Below are positions 21,790 to 34,200 of a DNA stretch of 64,000 nt, one piece after another. Numbering within the stretch: position 1 is the stretch's first letter; each line of letters begins with the position of its first letter. A program made the translations under genes and the position numbers. Under the pieces are notes generated by a model, which was not told the origin of the DNA, made no database searches, and saw nothing but the letters and a program-made list of their open reading frames with translations. The stretch comes from Dryomyza anilis (taxonomy: Eukaryota; Arthropoda; Insecta; Diptera; Dryomyzidae). The stretch covers positions 123,765,593-123,829,592 of the forward strand of contig OX638130.1 of the NCBI GenBank assembly GCA_951804985.1. The letters are read 5' to 3'.

Positions 21790-22620
21790 TTGTTTTTTTT
21801 CTTACAGGGTCGTTCTTGTTCTTGCATCAAAATTCGATATTGTTCTTGCAATGTTTGTATTATTAATGCAGCGTGGAATTTGGTTTTGCATTGGTTAGTC
21901 TATCTTGTTCTTGCACTTTTTTCAGAACTTATTCTTGCATTGAACAATTGATCTTGTTGGAAAGTCTATCTGACGTAAATGTAGCAACCGATATTAATTG
22001 CATTAATTAATCTATCCAGCACTGAGATTCACTAATTTTTTGAAAACATTTTCTACTCTTCGTAAACATAGCAATTCCGTTTAATAATATGAAATTTTTA
22101 CGTCAATGCAGAAAATTAATTAGTCGGCGCAGTTTCAGCAATTATATTTGCTAGAACTGCGCTGAATAAATTTGATGCATTGACGTACAAATATTCATAT
22201 TAGCAAACGGAATTGCTGAGTTAACGAAGAATAGAAAATGTTTTCAAAAAATTAGTGAATTTCATTGCTGGATAGATTAATTAATGTAATTAATGTCGGT
22301 TGCTATATTTATGTCGATTATTTTTTTTTCTGTAAATGTTTGTATTATTGATGCAGCATTGAACTTGGATTTAGTATCGGAAAGTCTATTTTGTTCTTGC
22401 ACTTTTTGCAGAACTTGGACAATTTGATCTTGCCGTTGGACAATTGATCTTGCCGTTCTTGTTCTTGTATCATAATTCGAACTTGTTCTTGCGCATTTCT
22501 TACTTCGGAAATTCTAACTTGTCTTTGCAAAAACTGCTCCTAGAATTTGTTTCTAAATCGTTAAGTTAAGCTTGTTCTTGCACAATTGCAAGAAGAAGAA
22601 CCAGCTCTTTTTGCTCATTC
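21790..22620 (-). repeat. Degenerate CTTGTTCTTG-type region, split by a MITE
   Basis: TTGTTCTTGCA-type words lie at 21790-21960 and 22335-22600, with MITE family E between them. This is the inverse orientation of the 19.0-19.8 kb region. Before the MITE inserted, the two blocks were probably one. Confidence 0.6.
21968..22332. mobile_element. MITE family E, copy 2
   Basis: About 365 bp with arms well over 100 bp. GACGTAAATGTAGCAACCGA at the left matches the inverse of TCGGTTGCTATATTTATGTC at the right, and homology continues inwards to near the centre. The right end is TTTTTTTTTCTG; the left end has decayed. It shares internal words such as TTCATATTAGC with the copy at 10440-10765. Non-coding. 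Confidence 0.75.
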
Positions 22621-23539
22621 CAAAAAATTAGTTTAACAAATTTATTTGCAAAAAAAAACACATTTTTTATTGATTTTAAAATATTTTATAATTTTAAAAT
22701 TTTGATTAAAAGAAGACCAATTCAACAAAAACTGCAAAAATATAAATTTTATTACATAATTTCTTAGCAAATAAAAAAAAAAACCTAATTAATTGACAAC
22801 CCTGTGAGTAGCACGTGCGCCCCTGAGCACTTTATGACAGTAAAAGTTCGAACTGTAATTTAATTAAAACAATATAAATTATATTTAAATAATAATAATC
22901 AAAAAGTATATCAAAAGTGTATGTCAACCACAGTCCACAATTGTCAGATTTGCGAAAATTTCAATTTATAACCCACCAAAAATAAAAAGTGTTGCCAACT
23001 TCAAGCTGATGTCTTTGTCAAATTCTCTCCCATTCAGGAAGAAAAGAAGGCAGAAAGGAAGGTAATATAACAAAAACACAACATTAATTTTAATAAGCTG
23101 TAGGGTATTTGTTTTTGATGTGTTTTTCAAATAAGCAACTAAACAACGAGTGGAACAAAACAATACAAATACTACTAATAAGCTACAGAGCAACATCGGA
23201 GCAGCATCATCATAAGAAAATCACAAATAATTATTTTACGTTTGTCATTTTTTGGTTTGTTTCATTTTGTTTTGACATTTTGCTTAAGCAAACATAACCG
23301 CAAAATAATTTTTACCTTAGCAGTAGGGTCCGACTTACTTTAAACAGGTCTGTATTTAGTTTAATTTGTGGGATTTAAAAAAAAATGTTTAGATAACTTG
23401 AAGCATTTGCAATAATTTGAAAATTAATTTTAAAATAGAATTCGAATATATCAAGTATTCGAGTTTTTCATGCAAATTCTAAGGGACCCAACACTTTTTT
23501 AATCGAATAAAATAAATATTTTTGAAGAATCATATCTGG
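22621..23539. other. AT-rich gap
   Basis: Mostly AT-rich. A patch at 22800-23220 is slightly less so. Small frames near 22966-23297 overlap on both strands and show no domain. Confidence 0.4.
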
Positions 23540-25720
23540 AATGAATAATCTCTAGAAAGAATTGTGTCGGGGAAGAATATTATTATTCGCATATGAATAG
23601 TACGAGGAAAAATCGTCTGTTGAAGAGTTTTCTGGAAAGAATTGTCTGGGGAAATATTGTCTCTCGGAAAAACTGTCTAAGGGAAGAATAGTCTTGGGGA
23701 AAGAATTTATTCGGGTATGAAATATCAGTGTACACCCAGAAAAAAATTCCCTCAAATCCCATTAAAATTGGTCAATAGGACAATTATTGATTTAATGGTA
23801 TACAAAAAATAAATATTTTCATATAAACTCGATGGCAATGTCATGGTATTTTCTAGTATTTAATGGTATTTTCCGATTAAAATAATAATTTATCATATTG
23901 ACTATTTTTAATAGTAAAACACAATTATTTATATAGTATTTTTTTATGGGTGTACAAATGAAATCTGGATATATTTATCACTCTGGGATTATCTATCTCA
24001 TCGATTAGTAACCAATGGAAAGACTTTCCTTAGAGAAGAATTGTTTCAGAAAAGAATTGTCTCGGGGAAGATTTTTATGGGAAAACATTGTCTCAGCGGG
24101 TTTTTTTCTGAGGTATAAATATCTCAGGAAACTTTGTCTCGGGGAAGTATTGTCATGACTGAATTGTAGGAAGAAGAATTGCTCAAGAAAGAAATTGCTG
24201 AAGAGTTGTTTGGGATAGAACTGTCTCGGAAAAGAATTGATTCTGGGATATTTAAATAATAGTCTAGGAATTGTCTCGGAAAACTGTCTAAGGGATGAAT
24301 AGTTTTGGGGAAAGAATTTTTTCGTGTACGAATTATCTGGGTAAAAATTATATGTGGAGATATTTATCACTTAGAAGCATTTGTTTGGGGAGAATTATCT
24401 CTGTTAATAATTACCTCTGGGATGAGCTATCTCTGCGATAAGTATCCACTAGAAAGCCTTGCCTAAGAAAAGAATTGTTTCGGAAAAGAATTGTCTCAGG
24501 GAATATTTTAATGGGAAAGCATTGTCTCGGGGAGATTTTTCTGGGAAAGAACTGTCTCGGAAAAATTTGTCTGATTCTGGGATAATTATTTATAGGAAGA
24601 ACAATCTTCAGGAAGAAGTGTTTAGGGCATAATAGTCTTGGAAAATTTCTGTTTTAAGAGAATTTAACTGTGTAAGAATAGTCTATGTAAGAAATATCTT
24701 TGGAAAGAAATATCTCTTGTATCTTTCCCAAGACAATTCTTAGCTTGAAATAACTATGGGGAAGAATTCTTTTGAGAAAGATATTTTTGCGATTTTTCTG
24801 GGAATAATTATCTCTAGAATGAGATATTTCTTGGAGTAACCTCTTGATAGAATTGTTTCAGAAAATAATTGTCTGGATGAAGATTTTTCTGAGAATGAAT
24901 TGTCTCGGGGAAGATTTTTCTGAGAAATAAATTCTCGCTAAATATTATATTTGGGAAGACTTGTCAGGAAAATTCCCTTGAAGAGTGGTTTGGCATAGAA
25001 TTGTCTTGAGGAAGAATAGATTCTGAGATACTTTTTTCTGGGAATAATTATCCCCACGAAAAATTGCATCGGAAAAAATAGTCTTTAAGAATAGTTTGGA
25101 TAAAAATTGTTTTTAGATAGAAATATCTTAGATATATTTCCGGAGACAAAATTTACCCCAGAAATTACTATTTGGAAGAATTATCTCGGGAAAGATTTTT
25201 TTGAAAAGAATTATCTCGGGAATGATTTTTCTGTGGAAGAATTATCTCGGGGTTGAATTGTCGGGACTGATTTGTCGGGTTGAATTGTCGAGTTAAAATG
25301 TCCGGGAAAGAATCTTTTCGGTAATGAGCTGTCGGGGAGTATTGTCCGAAGAAGAATTTTTCTAGGAATTCTAGTGAAGAGTAATCTGGGTAAGAATTGT
25401 CTGGGAAAGAAACGTCTAGACAAAATAGTATCTGGGTAAAAGAATCTCTAGAAAAAATGAATGCGAAGAATTATTTAGGAATAATTGTCTCGAGGTTGAG
25501 TTATCTCCGAGAAGAATTGTCTCTGGATATTTTCATATCTGGGAAGAAATATCTATGAGAAAAGTTATCTCTTACCCAGAGACTATTTTTTCTAGTAGAA
25601 TAAATTGTAATAGATGAGAGGAATTGTATCGGGAATGAATTGTATCAGAAAGAATTGGCTCCGAATTGAATTGTCCAGTAAAGAATTTTATCGTGAATGA
25701 TTTGTCGGAGAAGAAATGAA
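23540..25720. repeat. Degenerate GAATTGTCTCGGG-type tandem array
   Basis: Over 2 kb of loosely repeated GAATTGTCTCGGGGAAGA, GATTTTTCTGGG and GAAAGAATTGTC words, roughly 15-18 bp apart but without strict period. Read on the minus strand it gives frames rich in FPRQF/NSS (for example 24005-24370), which are by-products. A MITE family A copy sits at 23732-23953. A related GAATTCTACGGGAAA block occurs at 37107-37200. Confidence 0.75.
23732..23953. mobile_element. MITE family A, best-preserved copy
   Basis: 222 bp. Left end ACACCCAGAAAAAAATTCC, right end ATTTTTTTATGGGTGTA. It interrupts the GAATTGTCTCGGG-type array and carries no coding sequence. The inverted repeats are short (about 15 bp) with AT-rich subterminal stretches. 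Confidence 0.75.
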
Positions 25721-26343
25721 ACTCCTATATAAAAATACAGACATTTCTAATTAAGTCGCCCTCACTGAAAACGCACCTGTCTACATAGCGCTCCTTCGGG
25801 CACATATTTGTTTCTTTCGTTTTCCTAATAGCTAGCAGAACACTGCACATACGTAATCCCCCACCCACGATGATACCTATTAAAACACCAACCCTCAAAA
25901 AAAAAAAAAAAACTTTTTTTAAACTTTTGCCTTTTCTGAAGACTCTGAACTCGACAAAACCGCATTTAAATGGCTGCTGCCGCAGTCGCTGCTTTAAGGA
26001 TAATAAAAATCCCGTTACACACAAATGCGTGTCCTCGTTGTCGTGGTTTATTTTATTTTATTTTTTGTAGTACTCATTGTATTTTTATTTTTTAATATTT
26101 TTGTTGCTCGTTTATTTGCCTACAGGTGGTGTTTTTGGTATTTAAGAATTCCTTCAAATTGTCTTCTTGTAATTTTCGTTTGTCCTTTGCAGCATGTTTA
26201 TTATGTATTCAATTTTTTTTTTTAATATTATTTTTTGTCATTGCGCCATTTCTGTTGGCATTTATCTGCTGATGACTTTAGTCGCAGACGGGCACAACTT
26301 GTTCTAAAAATATGTTAGAAAAATATTTTATGAATGTTTTTTT
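25721..26343. other. Unique-looking island
   Basis: Mixed composition with poly-A and poly-T runs. Overlapping small frames on both strands show no recognised domain. Confidence 0.35.
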
Positions 26344-26532
26344 TTGCATAAGGTCAGGCAATGGAAGTTACTGTGCTTCGCATTGTTTATTTATTTAACC
26401 TTTTATTCCGGCACACATCACAGCCACATCTACGGAAAATGGCTACAAAACATCGAGAAACGTTCCGAAATTTCCCCGGGGGCCACGAAGATGGTGAAAG
26501 AATTGCGCGAAGCATGCAAAGGGATCGCGTAA
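26344..26532 (+). CDS. Possible cryptic exon or small secreted-type peptide, unassigned
   Basis: A 62-codon frame opening at TTG, not ATG, and ending in TAA at 26530-26532. Near the start is a basic then hydrophobic stretch (KVRQWKLLCFALFIYLTFYS) resembling a signal peptide or membrane anchor, then a charged tail ending EACKGIA. Just upstream a T-rich tract runs into GCATAAG (to about 26351), which could be a splice acceptor, and AATAAA lies shortly downstream (about 26573). Third positions are richer in G/C than the surroundings. A competing ATG frame at 26361-26582 (73 codons) overlaps it, so coding status is unproven. I do not recognise the family. Confidence 0.2.
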   Translation: MHKVRQWKLLCFALFIYLTFYSGTHHSHIYGKWLQNIEKRSEISPGATKMVKELREACKGIA

Positions 26533-26582
26533 TGTGCAGAAACAATTACTACAAGTTAATAGAAAATGCAAAAATAAATTAA

Positions 26583-27017
26583 TAGAATATAAATATTGTT
26601 TATTTTTTATTCGTTCTTTTATAACCTGCAGGGTTGTGCGTTTAAATATTCAGGAGAAGGGATTTCTTAAGAAAAAAAAATATTATAATCAAACATAGAA
26701 GTAACAAAGAAGTATTTATCATTTATATAACAAAATATTTTTGGTTTGTTTCACTTTCTGTTTATCAGATATAAATGGTACAAATTTTGATTTCTGTATT
26801 ATTTATTTGTAAATGTAGGTCACATCCCATGAAAGTGAATTTTAAAATAAAGTCATTTCAAAGTTGTTTGGTAGTCAGAAGAAACAATACAAACCGTAAC
26901 ATTTAGCATTTCAAACATTTGCAAAATTTAGAGTTTATCCTAAAGGTGCTAAATTTCTAACTTCATTACGAAAGTAATTTGGCTTAGCCAACAACTTATT
27001 GTTTAAAAAATCGACTT
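26583..27017. other. AT-rich gap before the satellite
   Basis: AT-rich, no gene or repeat recognised. Confidence 0.4.
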
Positions 27018-28620
27018 TTTTATCACTAAAAATATAATTTTCGATAAAAAAAAATAACATTTTTCACTAAAAATTCAGTCTCTCACTGTTCAGTTTTTTC
27101 ACTCAAAAATATAATTTTCACAAAAAAAAAACAATATTTCACTCCAACACCAAATTTTCTTCAAAGAATCAAATTTTCACTCAAAAATCAAATTTTCACT
27201 CAAAAACCAATTTTTACTTGAAAACAAATTTCACTTAATAATCCAATTCACTCAAAAATAAATTTTTCACTCAAAAATAAAATTTTTACCCAAAAATCAA
27301 TTTTTCACTCAAAAATCAAATATTCACTCAAATATCAAAATTTCAATTATATATTAAATTTTCGCCTTATTACCAAATTTTCACTTAAAATAAAATTTTC
27401 ACTCAAAACTCAAATTTTCAACCAAATTTTCACTTAAAATCAAATTTTCACTTAAAATCAAATTTTCACTTAAAATCAAATTTTCACTTAAAATCAAATT
27501 TTCACTTAATATTCAAATTCACTCAAAAATCAATTTTTTACTCACTTGAAATCAAATTTTCATTTAACCAAATTCACCCAAAAATCAAATGTTCACAAAA
27601 AAATAATATATTCACTAAAAATCAAATTTTCACCCTAAAATGTAATTTTCACTCAAAAATCAAATTTTCACTCAAAAATCAAATTTTCACTCAAAAATCA
27701 AATTTTCACTCAAAAGTCAAATTTTCACTCAAAAATCAAATTTTCACTCAGAAACCAAATATACAATTAAAAATCAAATTTTCACCCAAAAATCAAAATT
27801 ATAATCCAAAGTAAAATTTTCACACAAAAATCAAATTTTCACTCAAAAATCAAATTTTCACTCAAAAATCAAATTTTCACTCAAAAATCAAATTTTCACT
27901 CAAAAATCAAATTTTCACTCAAAAGTCAATTTTTCACTCAAAAATCAAATTTTCACTCAGAAACCAAATATACAATTAAAAATCAAATTTTCACCCATTA
28001 ATCAAATTTTCACTCAAAAATCAAAATTATAATCAAAAGTCAAATTTTCACACAAAAATCAAATTTTCACTCAAAAATCAAATTTTCACTCAAAAATCAA
28101 ATTTTCACCCAAAAATCAAATTTTCACTCAAAAATCAAATTTTCACTCAAAAGTCAAATTTTCACTCAAAAATCAAATTTTCACTCAGAAACCAAATATA
28201 CAATCAAAAATCAAATGTTCACTCAAAAATCAAATTTTCACACAAAAATCAAATTTTCACTCAAAAATCAAATTTTCACTCAAAAATCAAATAATCACTC
28301 AAAAATAAAATTTTCAATTCAATATTAAATTTTCCCCTTAAAAACAAATTTTCACTTAAAATCAAATTTTCACTTAATAATCAAATTCACTCAAAACTCA
28401 AATTTTCAACCAAAAACCAAATTTTCACTTAAAAATAGAGTTTTCACTTAAATCAAATTTTCACTTAATATTCAAATTCACTCAAAAATCAAACTTTCAC
28501 TGAAAAATCTAAATTTTCACAAAAAAAAACAGATTTTCTTTCAAAAATTTAATTATCACTCAATACTCAATTTTACACTAAAAATAAATTTTTCGCTAAA
28601 AATTCAAATTTCCATTTGAA
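27018..28620. repeat. 19-bp satellite, array 3, with higher-order periodicity
   Basis: About 1.6 kb of the variant unit TCAAATTTTCACTCAAAAA (19 bp), same orientation as array 2. A marker variant, CAGAAACCAAATATACAAT, recurs at about 27749, 27958 and 28186. The spacings are 209 and 228 bp, exactly 11 and 12 units. Blocks of many units were therefore duplicated together. Edges are more diverged. Confidence 0.9.
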
Positions 28621-29519
28621 AATTTAATAGATTAGTTTCGTTTTACAAAATGCTATTGAGTTTTATTAAATGATCTTAAACACCACATTCTTTGAAACAC
28701 TTTCTCTAAACTAAGTCATTTCATTAACATGTTAAATAACTTTTTAACTGCATTGCAACCTGCATCATAAAAACGTCTTTGGCTCTGGGTGCGCCTTTGC
28801 AGTCGCTCGGCATCTTTTGTAGTCATTTACCGTCTGTTGCCACTTATGCAGCAGCAATAGGAGCAGCAACAACATCAACTAGGTGCAGAGTAACAATATG
28901 TTGCTACAAATGCAGCAACAAAAGTGAGGACAAACTTTAGCAACACCAAATTTTCGCATGTCTGTCGAAGTCAAAGAGTCAAATGGCGATGATGACAATG
29001 ATGGCGATGATGAAGATGATAGTGGTAAAAATGAAGTTGATGTTGGCGAGAACAGAACAAGGACGTAAAAAGTATGAGGCAGACTTTGCCAAAAGCATTT
29101 ACGCTCAAAACTGTCAAACGTTATTGAGACAGGCAAATTTTGTCTTGGCCTGGCTTAGACGACAAGTGCTTAAATGTGTGTGTGTGTGTGGGTCTGCCTA
29201 TGTCTACGTGGGAGTGTGACTTGGTGCATGTGCCTCCTTTCTAAGGACCAACGAGAACAAGGATCAAATAACGATGCTGCATATTTAGGCGGCACTAATT
29301 GTTGTTTAGAGTGACTTTTGGGACACGAGGTTGACACCCCAGACGACGACGATGATGATGATGATAATGGTGATGGGGCCACGACTGTCACAACAAAAAC
29401 AACAATTTGTGCATAACTACTTTCATAAAAAAATTTTATTGTTGATTTTTTAATGAAATTTTAATGAAAAAATTGAAAATTGAAAACAACTTCAATTTTT
29501 TAGTAAAATCTTAAAGTCC
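28621..29519. other. Island between satellite arrays 3 and 4
   Basis: 28740-29400 is more balanced, with GCAGCAGCAA, GATGATGATG and GTGTGTGTGTGTGG runs. Small frames on both strands are built from these repeats. No gene recognised. 29400-29519 grades into the next satellite. Confidence 0.4.
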
Positions 29520-30415
29520 TTTTAGTCAAAATTTTTATTTTTAGTTAAGAATTAAATTTTTAGTGAGGTATTGAATTAATAATAAGGAATTGAATATGTA
29601 GTGAAAGATTTAATTTATTGTGAAAATATAAATTTTTAGTGAAAAATTGAATTTTTTATTGAAAAATTGAATTTTTATTGAAAAATTGAATTTTTAGTGA
29701 AAATTTGAATTTTTAGTGAAAATTTGAATTTTTCGTGAAAATTTGAATTTTTAGTGAAAATTTGAATTTTTAGTGAAAATTTGAATTTTTAGTAAAAAAT
29801 TTAATTTTTAGTGAAATTTGGAATTTTTAGTGAAAATTTGAATTTTTAGTGAAAAATTGAATTTTTAGTAAAAAATGTAATTTTTAGTGAAAATTGGAAT
29901 TTTTAGTGAAAAATAAAATTTTTGGTGAAAAATTTGAATTTTTAGTGAAAATTTGAATTTTTAGTGAAAATTTGAATTTTTAGTGAAAATTTGAATTTTT
30001 AGTGAAAATTTGAATTTTTAGTGAAAAAGTGAATTTTTAGTGAAAATTGGAATTTTTAGTGAAAAATTGAATTTTTAGTGAAAATTTGAATTTTTAGTGA
30101 AAATTTGAATTTTTAGTGAAAAAGTGAATTTTTAGTGAAAATTGGAATTTTTAATGAAAAATTGAATTTTTAGTGAAAAATAGAATTTTTAGTGAAAAAT
30201 TGAATTTTTAGTGAAAATTTGAATTTATAGTGAAAATTTGAAATTTTAGTGAAAATTTTAATTTTTAGTTAAAATTTAATTTTGAGTGAAAAATTTAATT
30301 TTTAGTGATAAATTTAATTTTTAGTGAAAAATTGAATTTTTAGTGAAAAATTGAATTTTTAGTGAAAAATTGAATTTTTAGTGTAAAATTGAATTTTCAG
30401 TGAAAAACTGTTTTT
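29520..30415. repeat. 19-bp satellite, array 4 (inverted)
   Basis: Units GAATTTTTAGTGAAAATTT, opposite in orientation to arrays 2, 3 and 5, so arrays 3 and 4 face each other across the 0.9-kb island. A marker variant, GTGAAAAAGTGAATTTTTAG, recurs at 30021 and 30116, 95 bp apart (5 units), showing local block duplication. Confidence 0.9.
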
Positions 30416-32210
30416 TTTATTGAAATCCCTGCATTCTTCAAATTATCGCTTTAATATTTAAGCCTGGAAATCGAAAATTTTGCACTCAAACATTTAAAAT
30501 GTCTGCTGCAATCAAAAAAAAAAAAAAAAAGGAGTTAAAACGTCAAAAACAAAACACAATCACAGTTCCAGTCAAAGCCGCATGCAACGCAGCACCGCGC
30601 AACAATTCGACACAAACAAACAATTTCATTTCCGTTTCCACTTCCACATCCGGTTGCGAATAAAAGCGTTGTGTAAGGCGCGTCAGCCGTCGAGGAGCAA
30701 ATCAGCAACGCACACAAAGACGCTACTACGAGTGGAGGCCCCCTCCTGCCACTTGCACGATTGCAGTACTAGCAGCAGCAGCAACAGCAGCTAGTTGGAT
30801 GGATGGATTTGCAACATAATTTGCAAAACGGAAAACGAACGCCAAAAAGGCGAAACAACAAACACGCTACAAGGGTTCTTGTAGGCAAATCTTGATACAA
30901 CCCCATCCTACCTTTTCTCTTTATTATCCTCCTTGTTCTGCTAAATCTCTTCCTGCTCGAAAACCCGCTGCTAATCATTCATCCTCATCATGTTTCCAAG
31001 AATGTTGCGTAGTTAGGTAGAGTAGGCAACAGGCAAAATGCTACTTTTGGCATGTCTTCTTCCTTCCCATTAACCGACTGTCAGCCCTAAATGATGCAAC
31101 AATCGAAATGTTGCAAATGTTGAGACAATACTTCAATTGTAATTGTTGTTGTTGGTACTATTGCTGCTGTGCGACATTCTATCGCAATCGTCTGGTATCG
31201 CCTGACAGCTCTCTACAACCCTCCAGTAATGGGAAATTAATTGCTCCACAAGGTTTGCAGCAACATTGGTTTCTGGTTGGCATCGGCAACATCCACAGCA
31301 GCAGCGGCAGCAATATCTACAACAACAAATGCAACAGCAGCAGCATCAATATTAACAGCAAATACAACAATGTGACACCATCCTTGATGCCATCGATTAT
31401 TTATTTATTGTTAAAGATTTTTCCATTGTCAATTGTTGATGGCGTTACTGGGTCTGTGGCCCCAGCCCCAGCCGCACCCATTTTCACACTGCACATCTTG
31501 CTTTTGTCTCCACACTATGTGTGTAAATTACGACCATAGTTTCCAACCATGCGATATGTTTATCGAGTTGTTTATCGGGTAGGAAATACGGAAAATGCAT
31601 CATGGGGTCGAATACTGCACGGCTCCCTACAAATTTTCATAATTTTAGAGGGAGAGTTCGCCTCTTATTGGGATCTAACACTCTTCGAAAAAATTGGTAC
31701 ACAAAACTCTTTTAATTAATGCTTTGTTTTCTTAATCATAAACTATTTTAATGGAGTTTAAAATAATATATCTGGGTCTAGTTTATGCAAAAAACAAAAC
31801 AATTTTCCATATATTATTAAACTGTCCTGTTTCCAATTAAATTGCAACGATCGTTTTCAATGCCGTACTAGGTAGATAAATATTATCGTTTCATTTTTAA
31901 TATACCTAAAAATCAAAACTGGTCCACATAAATGTTTTTTTTGATTTACGAGGATGTTTTTGAAGATATTTTTAATATATAGTTTTATTGTTACTGCCAA
32001 TAATTCTGAAAATACTTTCAGATGTATTTATTATCCATTCTTAACCATAATAAGCACTTCCTGTACATACATTGACATTTGAAATCTTTATATTTGGAAC
32101 GTTAAAATTGGAACGTTTTTCAGTAAAAATATATAGTCCTATTTGTTGTCAAAATGAATAAGCCTTCTCTACGTCCAGACGAGACTTTAATCATTCCTAT
32201 CTGAAATCGG
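30416..32210. other. CAG-rich island, no gene recognised
   Basis: 30480-31640 contains AGCAGCAGCAACAGCAGCTA-type runs (30772-30794, 31300-31350) and more balanced composition. A + frame at 31108-31539 (ATG, 143 codons) is C/S/N-rich because it crosses these runs. I recognise no domain. 31640-32210 is AT-rich. Confidence 0.35.
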
Positions 32211-32575
32211 CATTCCTATATACCACTTTCGACCTATTAGATCTTTGATATGACCGTGCCTTAGTCGAAGCAATTTCTTAAAATTGGAGCATCATAATTT
32301 ATCATACGTTTCGTATATACGAACTAATTGTGTTTGGGATTCGAATTCATGTTGTCTCAGTTTATCTGAAATACCAATTGAATTGTCATTCCTATATACA
32401 ACTTTCGATCTATGAGATCCTTGATATGACCGTGCCTTAGTCGCAGCAATTTCTTAAAACTGGAGCATCGTAATTTATCAAACGTTTCGTATATACGAAC
32501 TGATTGTGTTTGGGATTCGAACTCAAGTTGTCTCTGTTTATCTGAAATACCAATTCAATTGTCATTCATATATGA
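32211..32575 (+). repeat. 176-bp tandem dimer
   Basis: Unit 1 (32211-32386) and unit 2 (32387-32562) both start CATTCCTATATA and contain GATATGACCGTGCCTTAGTC, the palindrome TCGTATATACGA and GTGTTTGGGATTCGAA. A third unit starts at 32563 and breaks off. GGATTCGAACTC is slightly B-box-like, but no A box is clear. Confidence 0.8.
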
Positions 32576-32989
32576 CTGAATTTCCCGGCGGGTACGTTCG
32601 CGAGGTAAAACTCATTCGGTGGGAGTAAGTAAAGTGGCATGTCTCGTGACTTATCTAATGAAATATTCGTGACAACCAAAAATTTATTGGTGATTACTTA
32701 AAAAACCAAACAACGACAGTAAAAATACCGTAAATGTTTCAGAGAGGCTCAGAGCATGGCAGTGAAATATTTAACCGAAATGGAACATAAATAATGGTTC
32801 ATTAGGCATGGGTACTACAAAAGAATATCTCAGTTATGTTGTACTAGATATTGATACAATTAAAAATGGTAAATAGATTAAGTTCACTTTTAATGATTGG
32901 TATTATCAAAAACAGCGAAAAATGTATGTTATTAAGAAATATGTGTTATTGTTGAAATTAAAAATTTCGTACACATTTTTCTAATTCAG

Positions 32990-34200
32990 GTATTTCTATA
33001 TGCTACACCAAAAGTGATAGGGTATATTCAATTTGTTCATCCGTTTGTAACACCGTAATGAAAGTGTGACAGGTAGAGAAAAGTATAAAATAAAGTTCAG
33101 ATGGTTAGTCCGTTGGACTAGGACCCAGTATACCATTCGTATCGAAATCGTTACGAGACCAATGCACCAAACACCATCAAATTGGACCTACGTGGTAGGT
33201 TTTGTTGGAGTTTTCTCGGTACGAGAAATTTTTTGAAATCGGAACGATATCGATGAAAAATGATTAATGCTCGATATTGCTTCGAAAAATATTACGACAT
33301 CAATTCAATAAATATTCATATATCGTATCTTGTCAATGAATTTTAATGTACGAGAAATTATAAAAACTAGAATAGATAAAGCAACGAAATCGAACTTTTT
33401 TCTCTAAGTTATTCGATAAGAATTACAGGTATCAGAGTTCTCCGAGACATGGCAAACTGGGGAGCTGAGACACTGTTTCGAATCATCGCCGGTTCGACTC
33501 ATGCGTCTCCATCAACAATAAAAATAAATTGTTTTTCTCTCCGATGGTACCTCTGGGCAGACGATGGAAAATCGACGAGAGTAAAACGCCGCACTGTAGG
33601 TTCCGTTTCCATTTTGTGTACACATTTTTCAAAACGTTAGGACTATTATAATTCTTGAACAGCATCACCTCTTGAATCGATTAAACGGTATCGTTCTCTC
33701 TGTCTGCCTCCGTCTGTAAATCTGTCGTCAGTTGAAACCGTGATTACAGGAAAACCTAAAGAGCTAGATCAATGATACTTTGTTATCTAATATACATTTC
33801 CAATTGGGTATTGAAAATAGGCGATCCGCCCACTTTTGTAATTATACCAGATATAGCACCAAACAAGGGACCGCAAAGAACCGTTACCGAAATCGTTTCG
33901 ATTTTTGGTCACAGTCTAAAACCTATAAGAATGATATACTTTACTGGTCGAAAATCCGTTTACTTTTATGGTAAAATATATAAAACTAAAAAAAAAACTT
34001 GTTGTATATATAGAAAAAAAAAATCGGTAAATCTACCCAAAAAACCAAATGCGTGCTCAAATGAAAGAAAATCATTTTACTATGAAAAGTCAGCAGTTAT
34101 TTACAAAATACATCCGCCCTGGTTGCCTGTCAACCACTTTAAACTGATACCACATTTAATGTTCTTTCCATCTCACATATTACTTAAATATAGGGTATAA
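32990..34200 (+). repeat. Decayed family C-like and SINE-like repeat mosaic
   Basis: It begins with CTACACCAAAAGTGATAGGGTATA and ends near TATAGGGTATAA (34190), the terminal words of family C. 33090-33110 (TGGTTAGTCCGTTGGACTAG) and 33440-33610 (GCCGGTTCGACTC, then CGACGAGAGTAAAAC) match parts of the SINE family at lower identity. The 142-codon + frame at 33772-34200 lies wholly inside the repeat and shows no domain. Confidence 0.5.

Noticed and set aside
24005..24370. Minus-strand 121-codon frame
   Set aside because: FPRQF/NSS-rich translation of the degenerate GAATTGTCTCGGG-type array.
33772..34200. 142-codon frame
   Set aside because: Lies inside a decayed dispersed repeat and has no domain.
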